Assembly (NCBI GenBank): GCA_021775425.1
Contig: JAJFHX010000003.1
Coordinates: 1 to 64,000, forward strand
Direction: 5' to 3'
Length of the DNA stretch: 64,000 nt
Source: Hyphomicrobiales bacterium
Lineage (GTDB): Bacteria > Pseudomonadota > Alphaproteobacteria > Rhizobiales > HXMU1428-3
Part shown: piece after piece, positions 1 to 9,128 of the stretch
Layout: each line of letters opens with the position of its first letter
Numbering within the stretch: the first letter of the stretch is position 1
Position numbers and translations under genes: made by a program
The notes under the pieces: generated by a model
The model's input: the letters and a program-made list of their open reading frames with translations, nothing else
What the model was told of the DNA's origin: nothing
Databases searched by the model: none

Positions 1-359
1 CCCGCTCTTTAGAAGACAAAGTCCCTGTACTCGATACACTCCGGTTCAACTCAAACTAATCCGTACTGATACAACCCTACGCAACACCTATGGGACTCAA
101 TACTAAACGGTACTCACTTACTATTCACCGGTACTCAAAACTGACGCATTACTAAATTCAGGGGAGATACGCTTTACTCACTTCGTCTCCGTTTGATGAT
201 TACAATTAACCGTAGCAAAGGGGCGACAATGTGGAATAAAAATGAAAAGATTAAGATGAATTAACTTTTTTGTTGCAAAAAAGGCACGGACATAAGAGCG
301 CGAAGTAGCGTCCGGTCTCAACTGAAAAACCAGCTCAAAGGCTCAACGAATTGTAATGA
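1..359. other. intergenic stretch, no gene seen
   Basis: No convincing reading frame was found here. The pentamer GTACT recurs at 27, 63, 110 and 131, twice within the octamer GGTACTCA (109 and 130). A small inverted repeat, CTTTTTTG and CAAAAAAG with a three-base loop, lies at 265-283. Since dsbB on the minus strand ends at 360, this is its downstream region. The hairpin could help end its transcript, but that is a guess. Confidence 0.4.
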
Positions 360-860
360 TTAAGACTTATTCTGCGCAACTTTAATGGTGAGCAGCGAAA
401 GCAGCCCTAGTGCAAGCGAGGCAAGCGCACTGTAACCAGCCATGGATAACCCCAGAAAACTCCACTGCACTTCATCGCAAGGCACAATTTTAATTTTTTC
501 GAGTGCTTTCAGAAGGTCAATTGAGGCGTCAAGTTGCCCGCCGCCGGTGCAGCCACTCGGTCCAGCCCACCATTTCCACTCAACACCAGCGTGATATACG
601 CCGAGAATCATATTGGCAAAAAACGCGGCCGCAAAAATAAACAATAATATCTGCGTCGCCTGCACCTGGCCGCGTGCATATAACAACAAGGCAAGAGGGA
701 CAAAGGCAATCGCTGCATAGTAAACCCACCGCTGCTTATAACAAAGGTCGCAGGGTTGCAGGCCACCAACATGTTGTGAGATGAGCGCAATCAAAATAAT
801 CGTCAGGCTGGCCAGAAAAATCAGTCCGATAAGAGGTTCAGTTTGTCTGAATATCACCAT
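360..860 (-). CDS. dsbB: disulfide bond formation protein B (DsbB family)
   Basis: Inner-membrane quinone-linked oxidase expected to re-oxidise the periplasmic thiol oxidase DsbA. The 166-residue length and about four hydrophobic segments fit the family. The first periplasmic loop carries the redox motif C37-D-L-C40 followed by QRW. The second loop has the other cysteine pair, C104 and C128. The two hallmark pairs make the assignment firm, although no dsbA lies in the window. It sits 30 bases downstream of the YqaA-type gene on the same strand, so the two may be co-transcribed. Confidence 0.9.
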   Translation of the reverse strand: MVIFRQTEPLIGLIFLASLTIILIALISQHVGGLQPCDLCYKQRWVYYAAIAFVPLALLLYARGQVQATQILLFIFAAAFFANMILGVYHAGVEWKWWAGPSGCTGGGQLDASIDLLKALEKIKIVPCDEVQWSFLGLSMAGYSALASLALGLLSLLTIKVAQNKS

Positions 861-890
861 AACGAAGACGTCTCGCTCTAAAACCTGGAG

Positions 891-1472
891 TTAAAAAAGA
901 TATTTGATCGCCACAAAACCACTAATCAGCAATAATGTCATGACAATGGTTAAAACACCGAGATACTTCTCAATAAAGGCCCTGATCGGCTTGCCAAAGA
1001 AATACAGCAACCCGGCAACAATAAAAAACCGCGCCCCGCGAGAAATCAGGCTGGCAATGATAAACACCGGCAGGCTAAGCCCCGCAACGCCGCTGGCAAT
1101 GGTAAACACCTTGTAAGGGATCGGTGTGAACCCGGCAACGAACACTATCAGCGCGCCATAAGCCTGGTAAGAGCTGAAAAATGTTTCCATCTTTGTTGAA
1201 AGACCATAAAATTCCACAATCGGCTGACCAACACTCTCGTAAAGCACGGCGCCGATAAAATAACCGAACAGCCCGCCAAGCACTGAAGCAATGGTTGTAA
1301 TAAGCGCAAAACGCCAGGCCTTTAAACGTTCAGCCAGCACCATCGGCACCAGCATCAGATCAGGCGGTATCGGAAAGAACGAGCTTTCAGCAAAGGAGAC
1401 GCCGAATAATGCAGCCGGAGCCCTTGGATGTTCTGAAAGACGAATAACCCAGTCATAAAGACGGCGCAGCAT
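891..1472 (-). CDS. YqaA/DedA-like membrane protein (SNARE-associated, VTT domain)
   Basis: Small polytopic inner-membrane protein of the YqaA branch of the DedA/VTT superfamily, whose members are tied to envelope homeostasis and lipid transport. Visible features are the N-terminal AESSFFPIPPDLML segment, the glycine-rich helix VLGGLFGYFIGAVLYE, and the FTPIPYKVFTIASG segment characteristic of the fold. I chose the ATG at 1472 because GGGGGA lies five to seven bases upstream. An in-frame start at 1517 would add 15 histidine-rich residues and has no comparable ribosome site. The gene is followed on the same strand by dsbB. Substrate unknown. Confidence 0.8.
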   Translation of the reverse strand: MLRRLYDWVIRLSEHPRAPAALFGVSFAESSFFPIPPDLMLVPMVLAERLKAWRFALITTIASVLGGLFGYFIGAVLYESVGQPIVEFYGLSTKMETFFSSYQAYGALIVFVAGFTPIPYKVFTIASGVAGLSLPVFIIASLISRGARFFIVAGLLYFFGKPIRAFIEKYLGVLTIVMTLLLISGFVAIKYLF

Positions 1473-1745
1473 AAAATTCCCCCGGGCATGATGGTGAAAG
1501 TTTGAACGATCAACCAAACTAAAATGTCAGCTTAAACGTCATAGAGAACACCGTTCTCCCTGTCCAACAAAACTGAGTTTATTGCTTGCTAATAGAAGGT
1601 ATCTGTTGTAGATCGGCCCTTGTTCTGATTTACCTGTCCTGAAATTCACTGAATATCTGGATACTTCCTGTTATTGTTTCATTCGCCTGTTGACGCGGTC
1701 ATTCGCTTGGTTAAGATCGGCAGCAGAGCAAAACAATACTGAGAA

Positions 1746-1832
1746 GCCCCTGTGGCGGAATTGGTAGACGCGACAGATTCAAAATCTGTTGTCCGCGAGG
1801 GCGTGCCTGTTCGAGTCAGGCCAGGGGCACCA
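1746..1832 (+). tRNA. tRNA-Leu (anticodon CAA)
   Basis: A complete class II tRNA of 87 bases including an encoded CCA. The acceptor arm pairs GCCCCTG with CAGGGGC. The anticodon stem ACAGA/TCTGT encloses the loop TTCAAAA, giving anticodon CAA. A long variable arm and the T-loop GTTCGAGTC follow. It decodes UUG. It stands alone between a minus-strand gene and a plus-strand gene. Confidence 0.95.
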
Positions 1833-2137
1833 AACAGGTCTGGTTCATAGAAGCGCACAAATGGCGCACCGCTTTTTTAAGCGGGTCAGGTTTTAAGAGG
1901 GTATCTTAAGAGGCAGTTGCCTCCAAACATACCCGGCCAGTTTCTTTTATATTGCCATCGCTCAAAAATGACAGATGTCCGTATCGCTTACAAACGAACG
2001 CATCTGGGGGGAAGGGTTGCAGACGTTGCAGACCGGAAATGGCAGAATGAAAAATACATCTCTGCCTGAGTTAAATGAACTTCTATAGAATTTAACTTTT
2101 CGTTTGCTCCGTATGAAACTGAAATTGAGGGTATGAA
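1833..2137. other. intergenic stretch after tRNA-Leu
   Basis: No gene seen. A short palindrome, CCGCTT-TTTT-AAGCGG at 1869-1884, lies 37 bases after the tRNA and may end its transcript, though no T-run follows it. The rest must hold the promoter of the carboxypeptidase gene at 2138, but I could not pick out convincing -35 and -10 boxes. Confidence 0.35.
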
Positions 2138-3301
2138 ATGCAAACGCAGAAACGCTTATGGTTTCAATCACTGATATCGAAAATGACTACATTCAGGGCG
2201 AAACATAAAAATTTCCAGAAAAGCCGTAAGATATCCAGTCTGGGTAAAGTTCTGGCGCAGGTATCAGCTCCATCCAGCATTCGCAAAGGCCTGGCCGCCC
2301 CGCTTATTGGCTTCTTTCTCCTCACGGCTTCACTTTTCACAGCCAGCCATCAGGCCCATGCCGGCCCGGCCATCGTGTTTGATAATAAAAGCGACCTGAT
2401 CCTCTACGCGGAAGAAGCAGACCGGCTCTGGCATCCGGCATCACTGACCAAACTGATGACCTCATATCTGGTTTTTGAAGCCATAAAAGCAAACAAGCTT
2501 TCCATGGAAAGCGAATTGTATAATTCCAAATATGCCAGATCACAGCCACCAAGCAAAATCGGTTTGCCGCTTGGTGCAAAAATCAAAGTCAAAGACGCCA
2601 TTGAAATCCTGATCGTTAAATCAGCCAATGACGTCGCCGTGATGTTCGCGGAAAAAATTGGCGGCTCTGTACCTCGCTTCGCCAAAATGATGAACAACAC
2701 AGCTGCCCGTCTTGGCATGCGCAGTTCAAATTTCATCAACCCGCACGGTTTGCCCCATTCAGGCCAGGTCACAACCGCCCGTGATATGGCCCTCCTCGCA
2801 AGAGCGCTTATTCGTGATTTCCCTGAATATAATTATCTCTATTCTATCGGCTCAGTAAAACTGGGCAAACGGCGCATGCGCTCGCACAATGATCTGTTGC
2901 GCACCTATAAAGGTGCCGATGGCATGAAAACCGGTTTCATTTGCGATTCTGGTTTTAACGTCGTCGCAAGCGCCACCCGTGATGGCAGGCGCATCATCGC
3001 AGTTGTGCTTGGCTCCAAATCAACAACTGCACGAAGGAAAAGAGCAACTAAGCTGCTCGACCACGGCTTCCAGAATTATTGGTGGAAGACGCTGTTCCCC
3101 TTCAGTCTTGCGACAATAGACAACAGCACCGTCAATAGAAGCCCCGGCAATATGCGCGGTATAGTCTGCAACAGAGGTCCTGCCAAAAAGCGGGTTTATA
3201 AAAAAAAAAGAAGCTCAAAAAAGAAGTACAAAAAAAAGCGGGTAAAGAAAAAGTCGGTTAAACGCAAAGTAAAGAAAAAACCGATCAAGAAAAAGAAATA
3301 A
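2138..3301 (+). CDS. D-alanyl-D-alanine carboxypeptidase (penicillin-binding protein, S11) with lysine-rich tail
   Basis: Serine peptidase trimming the terminal D-alanine of peptidoglycan stem peptides in the periplasm. All three catalytic motifs are present: S102-L-T-K105, S162-A-N164 and K264-T-G266. A basic N-terminal extension of about 50 residues precedes the hydrophobic signal segment (52-70) and a likely cleavage site after AHA near 75. The last 40 residues or so are mostly lysine and arginine, encoded by an A-rich run. Such a tail could bind anionic wall polymers, lipid headgroups or nucleic acid. GAGG at 2127-2130 supports the ATG at 2138; the long pre-signal extension leaves a later start possible. 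Confidence 0.9.
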   Translation: MQTQKRLWFQSLISKMTTFRAKHKNFQKSRKISSLGKVLAQVSAPSSIRKGLAAPLIGFFLLTASLFTASHQAHAGPAIVFDNKSDLILYAEEADRLWHPASLTKLMTSYLVFEAIKANKLSMESELYNSKYARSQPPSKIGLPLGAKIKVKDAIEILIVKSANDVAVMFAEKIGGSVPRFAKMMNNTAARLGMRSSNFINPHGLPHSGQVTTARDMALLARALIRDFPEYNYLYSIGSVKLGKRRMRSHNDLLRTYKGADGMKTGFICDSGFNVVASATRDGRRIIAVVLGSKSTTARRKRATKLLDHGFQNYWWKTLFPFSLATIDNSTVNRSPGNMRGIVCNRGPAKKRVYKKKRSSKKKYKKKRVKKKSVKRKVKKKPIKKKK

Positions 3302-3361
3302 GCACGTGTCCTTTATGCCTGAAGCGCACCCCCAAGGACGACCAATTCAAGGAAACTTAGA

Positions 3362-4210
3362 GTGAGCACCACTGTCTTTCTGGCCGTTATCGCTGCCGCC
3401 ATTTTGCATGCTGGCTGGAACGCAGTTGTTAAAGGCGGGGTAAATAAAAACCTCTCCATGCTCGCCATTGTTTTGGGCCATGTTCCGCTCGCCCTCATAG
3501 CCTTGCCACTTGTCCCCGCACCATCTGAAGCCGCCTGGCCTTATATTCTGGCCAGCATCGCTCTGCATTTTTTCTATCAGATATTTTTACTGTTTTCATA
3601 TCGTGTCGGCGAACTGACCCAGGTCTACCCCATCGCAAGAGGCTCCGCCCCGCTGCTGGTCGCCGCCATCTCGGTTATATTCCTCGGCGTCACCCTCAAA
3701 CCGCTTGAATTGCTGGCAACGCTGACAATCGCCATCGGTATTTTAAGCATGAGCATGGTCCGCCAGAATAATGGCCAGAAAAATGTCAGCGCAGCAACCC
3801 TGGCATTTGTCACGGGATGTTTTATCGCAGCCTATTCTCTGGTTGATGGTCTGGGCGCGCGCCTCTCAGACAGCGTGCTTGGTTATTACAGCTGGATCTC
3901 AATCGGCAATGCGGTGATCTTTCTTGGCTTTATGCTGGCAAGAGAACCGGCACTGTTTCAAAAACTACCCAAAAACATCTATCCGGTTTTTCTTCTTGGC
4001 GGCAGTGGCTCTTTCATTGCCTATTCGCTGGTCATCTGGGCCTTCACCAAAGCGCCGATCGCCCTTGTCACGGCGCTGCGAGAAACAAGCATCATCTTCG
4101 CCCTGCTCATCGGTGTTTTCTTTTTGAAAGAAAAAATGGATCTGGCCAAAGTTGTTTCGACTATGGTCACCCTTTTAGGGGCAGCCATGCTGCGGTTTTC
4201 AAAACAATAA
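3362..4210 (+). CDS. EamA/DMT-family transporter
   Basis: Predicted inner-membrane transporter of the drug/metabolite superfamily, 282 residues with about ten hydrophobic helices arranged as two EamA repeats. The first repeat begins with HAGWNAVVKGG and the second covers roughly 145-280 (TKAPIALVTALRETSIIFALLIG). The start is GTG, preceded by AAGGAA at 3350-3355. It lies 60 bases after the carboxypeptidase gene on the same strand. Family members export amino acids, other metabolites or drugs, and nothing here fixes the substrate. Confidence 0.85.
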   Translation: MSTTVFLAVIAAAILHAGWNAVVKGGVNKNLSMLAIVLGHVPLALIALPLVPAPSEAAWPYILASIALHFFYQIFLLFSYRVGELTQVYPIARGSAPLLVAAISVIFLGVTLKPLELLATLTIAIGILSMSMVRQNNGQKNVSAATLAFVTGCFIAAYSLVDGLGARLSDSVLGYYSWISIGNAVIFLGFMLAREPALFQKLPKNIYPVFLLGGSGSFIAYSLVIWAFTKAPIALVTALRETSIIFALLIGVFFLKEKMDLAKVVSTMVTLLGAAMLRFSKQ

Positions 4211-4353
4211 ACGGATCAATTATAAACCCGCACAGAATTCATCTCGCATTTACATAAAGTTTTAATCTATTCTGCCATCTGGATTTGAGAGAATGGCAAC
4301 ACCCCTGTGCTATGGTCAAAACTGTAAAAATAATACAGTTATGGATTTAGATT

Positions 4354-4599
4354 TTGATTATTTCAGATTTAGCAGAACAAACCCCCACGACAGAACTCGT
4401 CTTTTCAGAACAGGAAGTTGCCGAAATGGCGACCATTCTCGTCACCAAATATGGCACACAGGCCATCCACATAGCTGCATTTTTTCTAGATGAACATCTG
4501 GAATTACAAGACCATACAAGAGCGGAAAGCTGGCTCCGTGTGATGACGTATCTGGATACAGAACATCAGCAATCAATTGCTGAAGTGAAACTGAATTAA
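4354..4599 (+). CDS. small uncharacterised alphaproteobacterial protein
   Basis: An 81-residue, mostly helical soluble protein. The segment ATILVTKYGTQAIHIAAF and the later ESWLRVMTYLD resemble the pattern of small alphaproteobacterial proteins with a two-helix core (A..L...yG..A...A, then W..v...l), but I cannot name the family with confidence. The start is uncertain. TTG at 4354 has no clear ribosome site, while ATG at 4426 has AGGAAG eight bases upstream but would cut into the first conserved-looking helix. I kept the longer form because that helix seems to begin before residue 25. Confidence 0.55.
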   Translation: MIISDLAEQTPTTELVFSEQEVAEMATILVTKYGTQAIHIAAFFLDEHLELQDHTRAESWLRVMTYLDTEHQQSIAEVKLN

Positions 4600-4732
4600 A
4601 CAGCAGGCTTATTAGCAATCACCCATTCTATAGTCTCCGTCACTTTACGGATATTTATCTTTGTTCGTGTAGTATAAAACGCACCAATGCCCTTTTTAGA
4701 AAGGGTCGTTTTAAAAGGGAAAGACAGGGATT

Positions 4733-6064
4733 ATGATTGCGCGGCTAATAGCATTCCGCAATGCTCTATCTGGCAATTCAGATAACTCGGTATCAGGCAG
4801 AAACGCAATTTTTGCCTTTCTGATCCGTGTTGGCAGTGCCGGCCTTGCCTATCTCAGCCAGATCATCCTCGCCCGCTGGATGGGGTCATATGAATATGGC
4901 ATCTATGCTTATGTTTGGGTCTGGCTTTTGTTGCTGGGCGGCGTTTCCACCATCGGCTTTAACACAGCCATCATCCGCTTCATCCCGGAATATACGGAAA
5001 AACAGGATTTTAACCGGCTTCGCGGCGTGTTGTTTCAAAGTCGCCTCGTCACCCTTGTTGTTTCAACATTTCTAATGTGCCTGAGTTTTGCACTGCTCTG
5101 GCTGTTAAAAGATTATGTGCAGGATTATTTTCTTCTGCCGGCCATCATCGTGCTGGTTTGCCTACCGGCCTATGCCATCACAGATCTGCATGATTCAATG
5201 GCCCGTGGTTACAGCTGGATGAACATGGCCCTGATCCCGCCATTTCTGCTGCGCCCTTTGTTAATTCTGTTCACCATCCTGATTGCCAATTTTATGGGCC
5301 TGCCTTTAACGGCCGTTACGGCAATTTCAGCTGCCGTCATTGCCACCTGGCTCACATCTGTTATTCAGATTGTTTTTCTCGAACCCCGCATCCGTAAAGA
5401 AGTGCCAAAAGGTGAAAAGACATTAGAAACAAAGTTCTGGCTGATCACAGCCTTCCCCATCCTGCTGGTGGAAAGTTTTGTTATGTTCCTGCAAAACACA
5501 GACATCCTCGTCCTCTCGCAATACCACCCGCCATCTGAAATCGCCCATTATTACGCCGCACTGAAAACCATCAACCTGATCACTTTTGTCCATTTTGCAG
5601 TAGGGACAGCGGTTGCAAATCGCTTTTCAGCTTATGAAGCGCGCGGCGATAAAAAGCTGCTGGCTGCGTTTATACGCCAATCGGTGAAATGGACCTTCTG
5701 GCCATCATTTGCCGCTGCGGTTATTTTGCTGGCCCTCGGCAAGCCACTGCTTTGGTTATTTGGCGCTGAGTTCACCAGTGCTTATAATGTGATGTTCGTG
5801 CTGGCCGTTGGTCTGGTTATTAAATCCATGTTCGGCCCTGCGGAAAACATTCTGAATATGCTAGGTGAGCAAAAGATCTGCGCCCTGGTGCTGTTTGTCA
5901 TTGCGCTCGTTAATATTGGCCTCAATTTTCTGCTGATCCCGCAATTCGGCCTGATGGGCGCGGCCAGCGCCACATCATTGTCACTCACTCTAGCAGCTGT
6001 ATTGTTTTTTATTGCCATCCGCGTCAGGCTGAAAATCAATATCTTTGCCCTCGGCAAAGACTAG
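4733..6064 (+). CDS. Wzx-like lipid-linked oligosaccharide flippase
   Basis: Multipass inner-membrane protein of 443 residues with about twelve hydrophobic helices, in the polysaccharide transporter branch of the MATE/MVF superfamily. The N-terminal stretch (LAYLSQIILARWMGSYEYG) and the C-terminal GLMGAASATSLSLTLAAVL are typical of O-antigen or exopolysaccharide flippases. AGGGA lies a few bases before the ATG. No glycosyltransferase or polymerase genes flank it, so it is isolated from any polysaccharide cluster and its substrate cannot be inferred. Confidence 0.8.
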   Translation: MIARLIAFRNALSGNSDNSVSGRNAIFAFLIRVGSAGLAYLSQIILARWMGSYEYGIYAYVWVWLLLLGGVSTIGFNTAIIRFIPEYTEKQDFNRLRGVLFQSRLVTLVVSTFLMCLSFALLWLLKDYVQDYFLLPAIIVLVCLPAYAITDLHDSMARGYSWMNMALIPPFLLRPLLILFTILIANFMGLPLTAVTAISAAVIATWLTSVIQIVFLEPRIRKEVPKGEKTLETKFWLITAFPILLVESFVMFLQNTDILVLSQYHPPSEIAHYYAALKTINLITFVHFAVGTAVANRFSAYEARGDKKLLAAFIRQSVKWTFWPSFAAAVILLALGKPLLWLFGAEFTSAYNVMFVLAVGLVIKSMFGPAENILNMLGEQKICALVLFVIALVNIGLNFLLIPQFGLMGAASATSLSLTLAAVLFFIAIRVRLKINIFALGKD

Positions 6065-6115
6065 GTGTTTTAAAGACTAAGTGTTTTAAAGAGCCGTAAG
6101 GCACAGGGTAAAAGT

Positions 6116-6577
6116 TTAACCAAGCATCATCCTGTATCGCACAAAATCATCAGCCTCGATGAACTGATCATAGAGCTTGCGCGCCGTTGTGTTGTTGTCT
6201 CTGGTGTGCCAGTAAAGCCGCCCCCAGCCCTCAGCTTTGCCAAGAGCAATCAGGTTTTCAATCAGCGCTCTGCCAGCCCCGCCACCTCTGCACGAAGGGG
6301 AAATAAATAAATCTTCAAGATAACAGGCGGGAGTTATTGTCCAGGTGATGGGGTGGATAATCGCATGACTAAAGCCAATCACTTCGCCAGCATCTGATGG
6401 AGATGTAACCTCCACCGCAACATGGCCGATAATCGGAGAGTTTGCATCCAGCAAACGCGTAAAGGTTGCTGTGGTGATTTCATCTGCCACTTCAGTTTCA
6501 TAAAATTGATTATAACCCCGCCAAAGCTCACGCCATCTGGCTTCATCACCTGGTTCTATCGGGCGAATTTTAATCAT
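6116..6577 (-). CDS. GNAT-family N-acetyltransferase
   Basis: Soluble acetyl-CoA-dependent acyltransferase of 153 residues. The acetyl-CoA binding motif A is visible as CRGGGAGRALIENLI near residues 95-110, followed by motif B-like sequence (WHTRDNNTTARKLYDQF) common in GNATs that modify small molecules or amino groups. It lies convergent to the flippase gene with about 50 bases between them. The target substrate is not identifiable from sequence. Confidence 0.85.
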   Translation of the reverse strand: MIKIRPIEPGDEARWRELWRGYNQFYETEVADEITTATFTRLLDANSPIIGHVAVEVTSPSDAGEVIGFSHAIIHPITWTITPACYLEDLFISPSCRGGGAGRALIENLIALGKAEGWGRLYWHTRDNNTTARKLYDQFIEADDFVRYRMMLG

Positions 6578-6697
6578 CGCTGTTCCCCATCACAAACTGC
6601 ATTTTAAAGCAAAAAACCGTTAATGGTTTAGACCTTAAAAGGTGAGGCAATTTGAATAGTTTTGAAAGGAAAAAGAATGCCTTGCTGGTAACGGCAA

Positions 6698-7360
6698 TCA
6701 GATTTTGGATCCAAGCACCAAGGTCCAAAACGTTTTATATTCTGATTTCGGATCATAAACCAACGCCACACCGATATGCTTCACATCAGGCAGTAGAAGA
6801 TTCTTATTATGCCCCGGGCTGTCTTTCCAGCCCTGCATCACTTCTTTGATGGTTAATTGCCCGGTGCCAACATTCTCGGCTGCCAGCTGCGGTTTATAGC
6901 CAGAGCGCTCAACCCGGTCCCACGGGTTTGAGCCGTCAGAGCCATAATGTGAAATCCGGTCATGTTTCGCAAGATCCGAGGAATGACGCTTTGCGGTTTC
7001 TGTCAGCAAAGGGTCAATGCTCACAGGTGCAAGCCCTTTAGTCTTACGATAATTGTTAATCAGCCGGGCCGCTTCATTCGGATCAAGCCGGACGCGGCTG
7101 TAATTCCTGTGCTGAAATGCACCAACAGGCGCCTTGTCATAAGTCCCCTCAGGCAGCTTACCTGCGGCCAGTTCTTTTCTGGAAAGTTTATTTACGTCAT
7201 TTGACTTCGGTGTATAGAGTTTTCCATCCGTGTTCGTCGCGGAGAAAACGCTGTCATTAAACGGCAAACTAGAGCAGCCGCTAAGCAGAAAGCCCAGCAG
7301 AATCAAGCATATAACACTAAAAAACATTTTTAATTTTGATAGAGAGATGACGAAGTACAT
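6698..7360 (-). CDS. CAP/SCP-domain lipoprotein
   Basis: Secreted CAP-superfamily protein of 220 residues. The N terminus is a lipoprotein signal with lipobox LLSGC, modified cysteine C29, so the mature protein should be lipid-anchored. The CAP domain spans roughly 90-218 and shows AARLINNYRKTKG, LLTETAKRHSSDLA, the H-containing SHYGSDGSNPWDR, ENVG, and SPGHNKNLLLPDVKHIGVAL. Bacterial CAP proteins are often envelope-associated and poorly understood. AGGG about nine bases upstream supports the ATG at 7360; an internal ATG at 7327 would still leave a usable signal. Confidence 0.85.
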   Translation of the reverse strand: MYFVISLSKLKMFFSVICLILLGFLLSGCSSLPFNDSVFSATNTDGKLYTPKSNDVNKLSRKELAAGKLPEGTYDKAPVGAFQHRNYSRVRLDPNEAARLINNYRKTKGLAPVSIDPLLTETAKRHSSDLAKHDRISHYGSDGSNPWDRVERSGYKPQLAAENVGTGQLTIKEVMQGWKDSPGHNKNLLLPDVKHIGVALVYDPKSEYKTFWTLVLGSKI

Positions 7361-7931
7361 ATCAACACCCTACCAAACTCGAAAATAGATAATATCTCAT
7401 CATTTCGGTATCTTACAGCTCTATTCTTAACAACTGGTTTCATTCCGTTCAGGGACTGAAAACCCAATTAAGAGCAAATTTCCTGCCAAATCTGACTTTG
7501 TTTGACAAATTACTCAAATACTCTGACCGAATTCACAACAGGAAACCCGGATATTCCCCCACACCAGACTAGAAGCGCCTCTCAAAGTCGAGGCCTGAAA
7601 AATTCAGGAAACTCTGATTTATAGCAGTCCTCTTAAGTGTACCCAGAGCCTAATATGAAAAACAAAAGGGACTGAATTATGGCCTGACAGGGAATGCAGG
7701 CATTAACCAATAACGGGCCAGTGATGACAACTGGAAAGCTACAAAGAGGCCTCCTGAAATGACAAAATCAGTATGAAGCTTAACCCCGTGATCAGCGAAC
7801 CGGCCAACAGAAAAATGATCAGGGGAGGAACAAAGAATAAGGCTTAAAACCTGTTGTTAAAGCACTACAATATTGAGTGATTCGTCAAAAATCCGGCGCT
7901 GAGTGACCGTCAGGCACTGTAAAGCACTGAA
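7361..7931. other. 571-base intergenic stretch between divergent genes
   Basis: I checked both strands for short genes. Only frames of about a dozen codons or fewer without ribosome sites appear (for example after ATGs near 7655 and 7725). No RNA gene, repeat of the dispersed hairpin family, or clear terminator is visible. It separates the minus-strand CAP lipoprotein from the plus-strand winged-helix/ATPase pair, so promoters for both presumably lie here, but I cannot assign boxes. Confidence 0.5.
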
Positions 7932-9128
7932 ATGCCGATAAAACGAATAAAAACGGCAAATCCGAACGGCGATAAAGGGTTAGAACCTATGCAGCAAAAT
8001 GCAGTCATCTTACAGGATGCACAAACATTAGAGGCCCGTCTCAACACGAAGGTGCTTGAAAATCTGGTCTTATTGCGGCTGCTCTTTGGGGCGCAAGAGG
8101 GTGAAACAGAAGTGCAACTGCGAAAAGACCTGCACCCTCTGGTCATGCAACAAATGAGCGCTGGTGAATGGAGAACAGTTCTGGGGCAGCTGATCGTCCG
8201 GCTGGTCGATGAAGGTCTGATGCGGCCCGTCAGGGCGAACGCTTATATGCATAATGAGCAATGCTCAGATCGCATCCTCTCATTTTTAAAAGTCACCCGT
8301 CTGCCAAAACTGGCCTGGCATGAAATCCGCGATGGCCATCTGATTGCTCTGGCGCTGGGGCTTGCACCCACCACCAAACTGGTCGCCCGGCTCTCAACCG
8401 CTGAAGGTCTGCGCAGCGCAATTCTGACAAAACATTTCAACCTGCCATTCGAAATTTCAACGGTCACAACCGAGCAGATCAGGCAAGGCCTGGCCGCCAT
8501 TGCCGAAAAACGCGGCTTAACGGCTGGCATTCGTACAACACCTATAGAAGAAAAGACTCTCACCCACAAAGAAGCCGTGATGATGGGCGCGAAGCTCCTG
8601 AAGTCGGGTCATGTTGTTGAAAGTGATGGAGAATTAATGGCCTGTCTGGCCGCAGAAGTGGCCGGTGCCATGAATGAAAGCGCCTCAGAACTACGACAGA
8701 TCTTATTTCGCCGATTGATTAGCACGAAAGAATCAACTGTTATGGGGCAAACACAATCTGGGCGAAACCAGTCGCAAGCGGGTGAGTTGAATAGTGATGT
8801 GACAGCTTTGGGTGAGGCACCGCCCGAGCTACCTGAATTCACCAGTGAAGTGAAGCAAATTGCCGCCAATAGTGCAGTTGGCTGGCCCGGTAACAAACGT
8901 GCGTTTATCTCCCATGTCTGGCGAGATTTGAGGGCAAAATTCCCATTATGGAATCTGAATGAAGAAGAGTTTAAAGAAATGATTTTAAACGCACAGCGGG
9001 CCGGCCTGTTGCGCCTCGCCATCGCCGATTTGCGCGACAAAAACAATGTAAAAGATGTTGCTGATAGTCGCATCAGCTACAAAAACTCCGAATGGCATTT
9101 TATTCGGGTGGAAGATTCCAATGAGTAA
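7932..9128 (+). CDS. uncharacterised protein with winged-helix-like segments, partner of the AAA-HerA ATPase
   Basis: A 398-residue soluble protein that I cannot assign to a named family. Two regions look like winged helices. The N-terminal one (about 45-115) contains LRKDLHPLVMQ, a helix over WRTVLGQLIVRLVDEGLM, and a following hydrophobic strand. The C-terminal one (about 320-395) contains KRAFISHVWRDLRAKFP, EEFKEMILNAQRAGLLRLA and a closing strand EWHFIRVED. A helical middle and a serine/glutamate-rich linker (about 265-310) join them. ATG at 7932 lacks a clear ribosome site; ATG at 7989 is an alternative. Its stop overlaps the next gene's first candidate start by eight bases, implying translational coupling, so it is probably a DNA- or protein-binding subunit of the same complex. 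Confidence 0.6.
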   Translation: MPIKRIKTANPNGDKGLEPMQQNAVILQDAQTLEARLNTKVLENLVLLRLLFGAQEGETEVQLRKDLHPLVMQQMSAGEWRTVLGQLIVRLVDEGLMRPVRANAYMHNEQCSDRILSFLKVTRLPKLAWHEIRDGHLIALALGLAPTTKLVARLSTAEGLRSAILTKHFNLPFEISTVTTEQIRQGLAAIAEKRGLTAGIRTTPIEEKTLTHKEAVMMGAKLLKSGHVVESDGELMACLAAEVAGAMNESASELRQILFRRLISTKESTVMGQTQSGRNQSQAGELNSDVTALGEAPPELPEFTSEVKQIAANSAVGWPGNKRAFISHVWRDLRAKFPLWNLNEEEFKEMILNAQRAGLLRLAIADLRDKNNVKDVADSRISYKNSEWHFIRVEDSNE

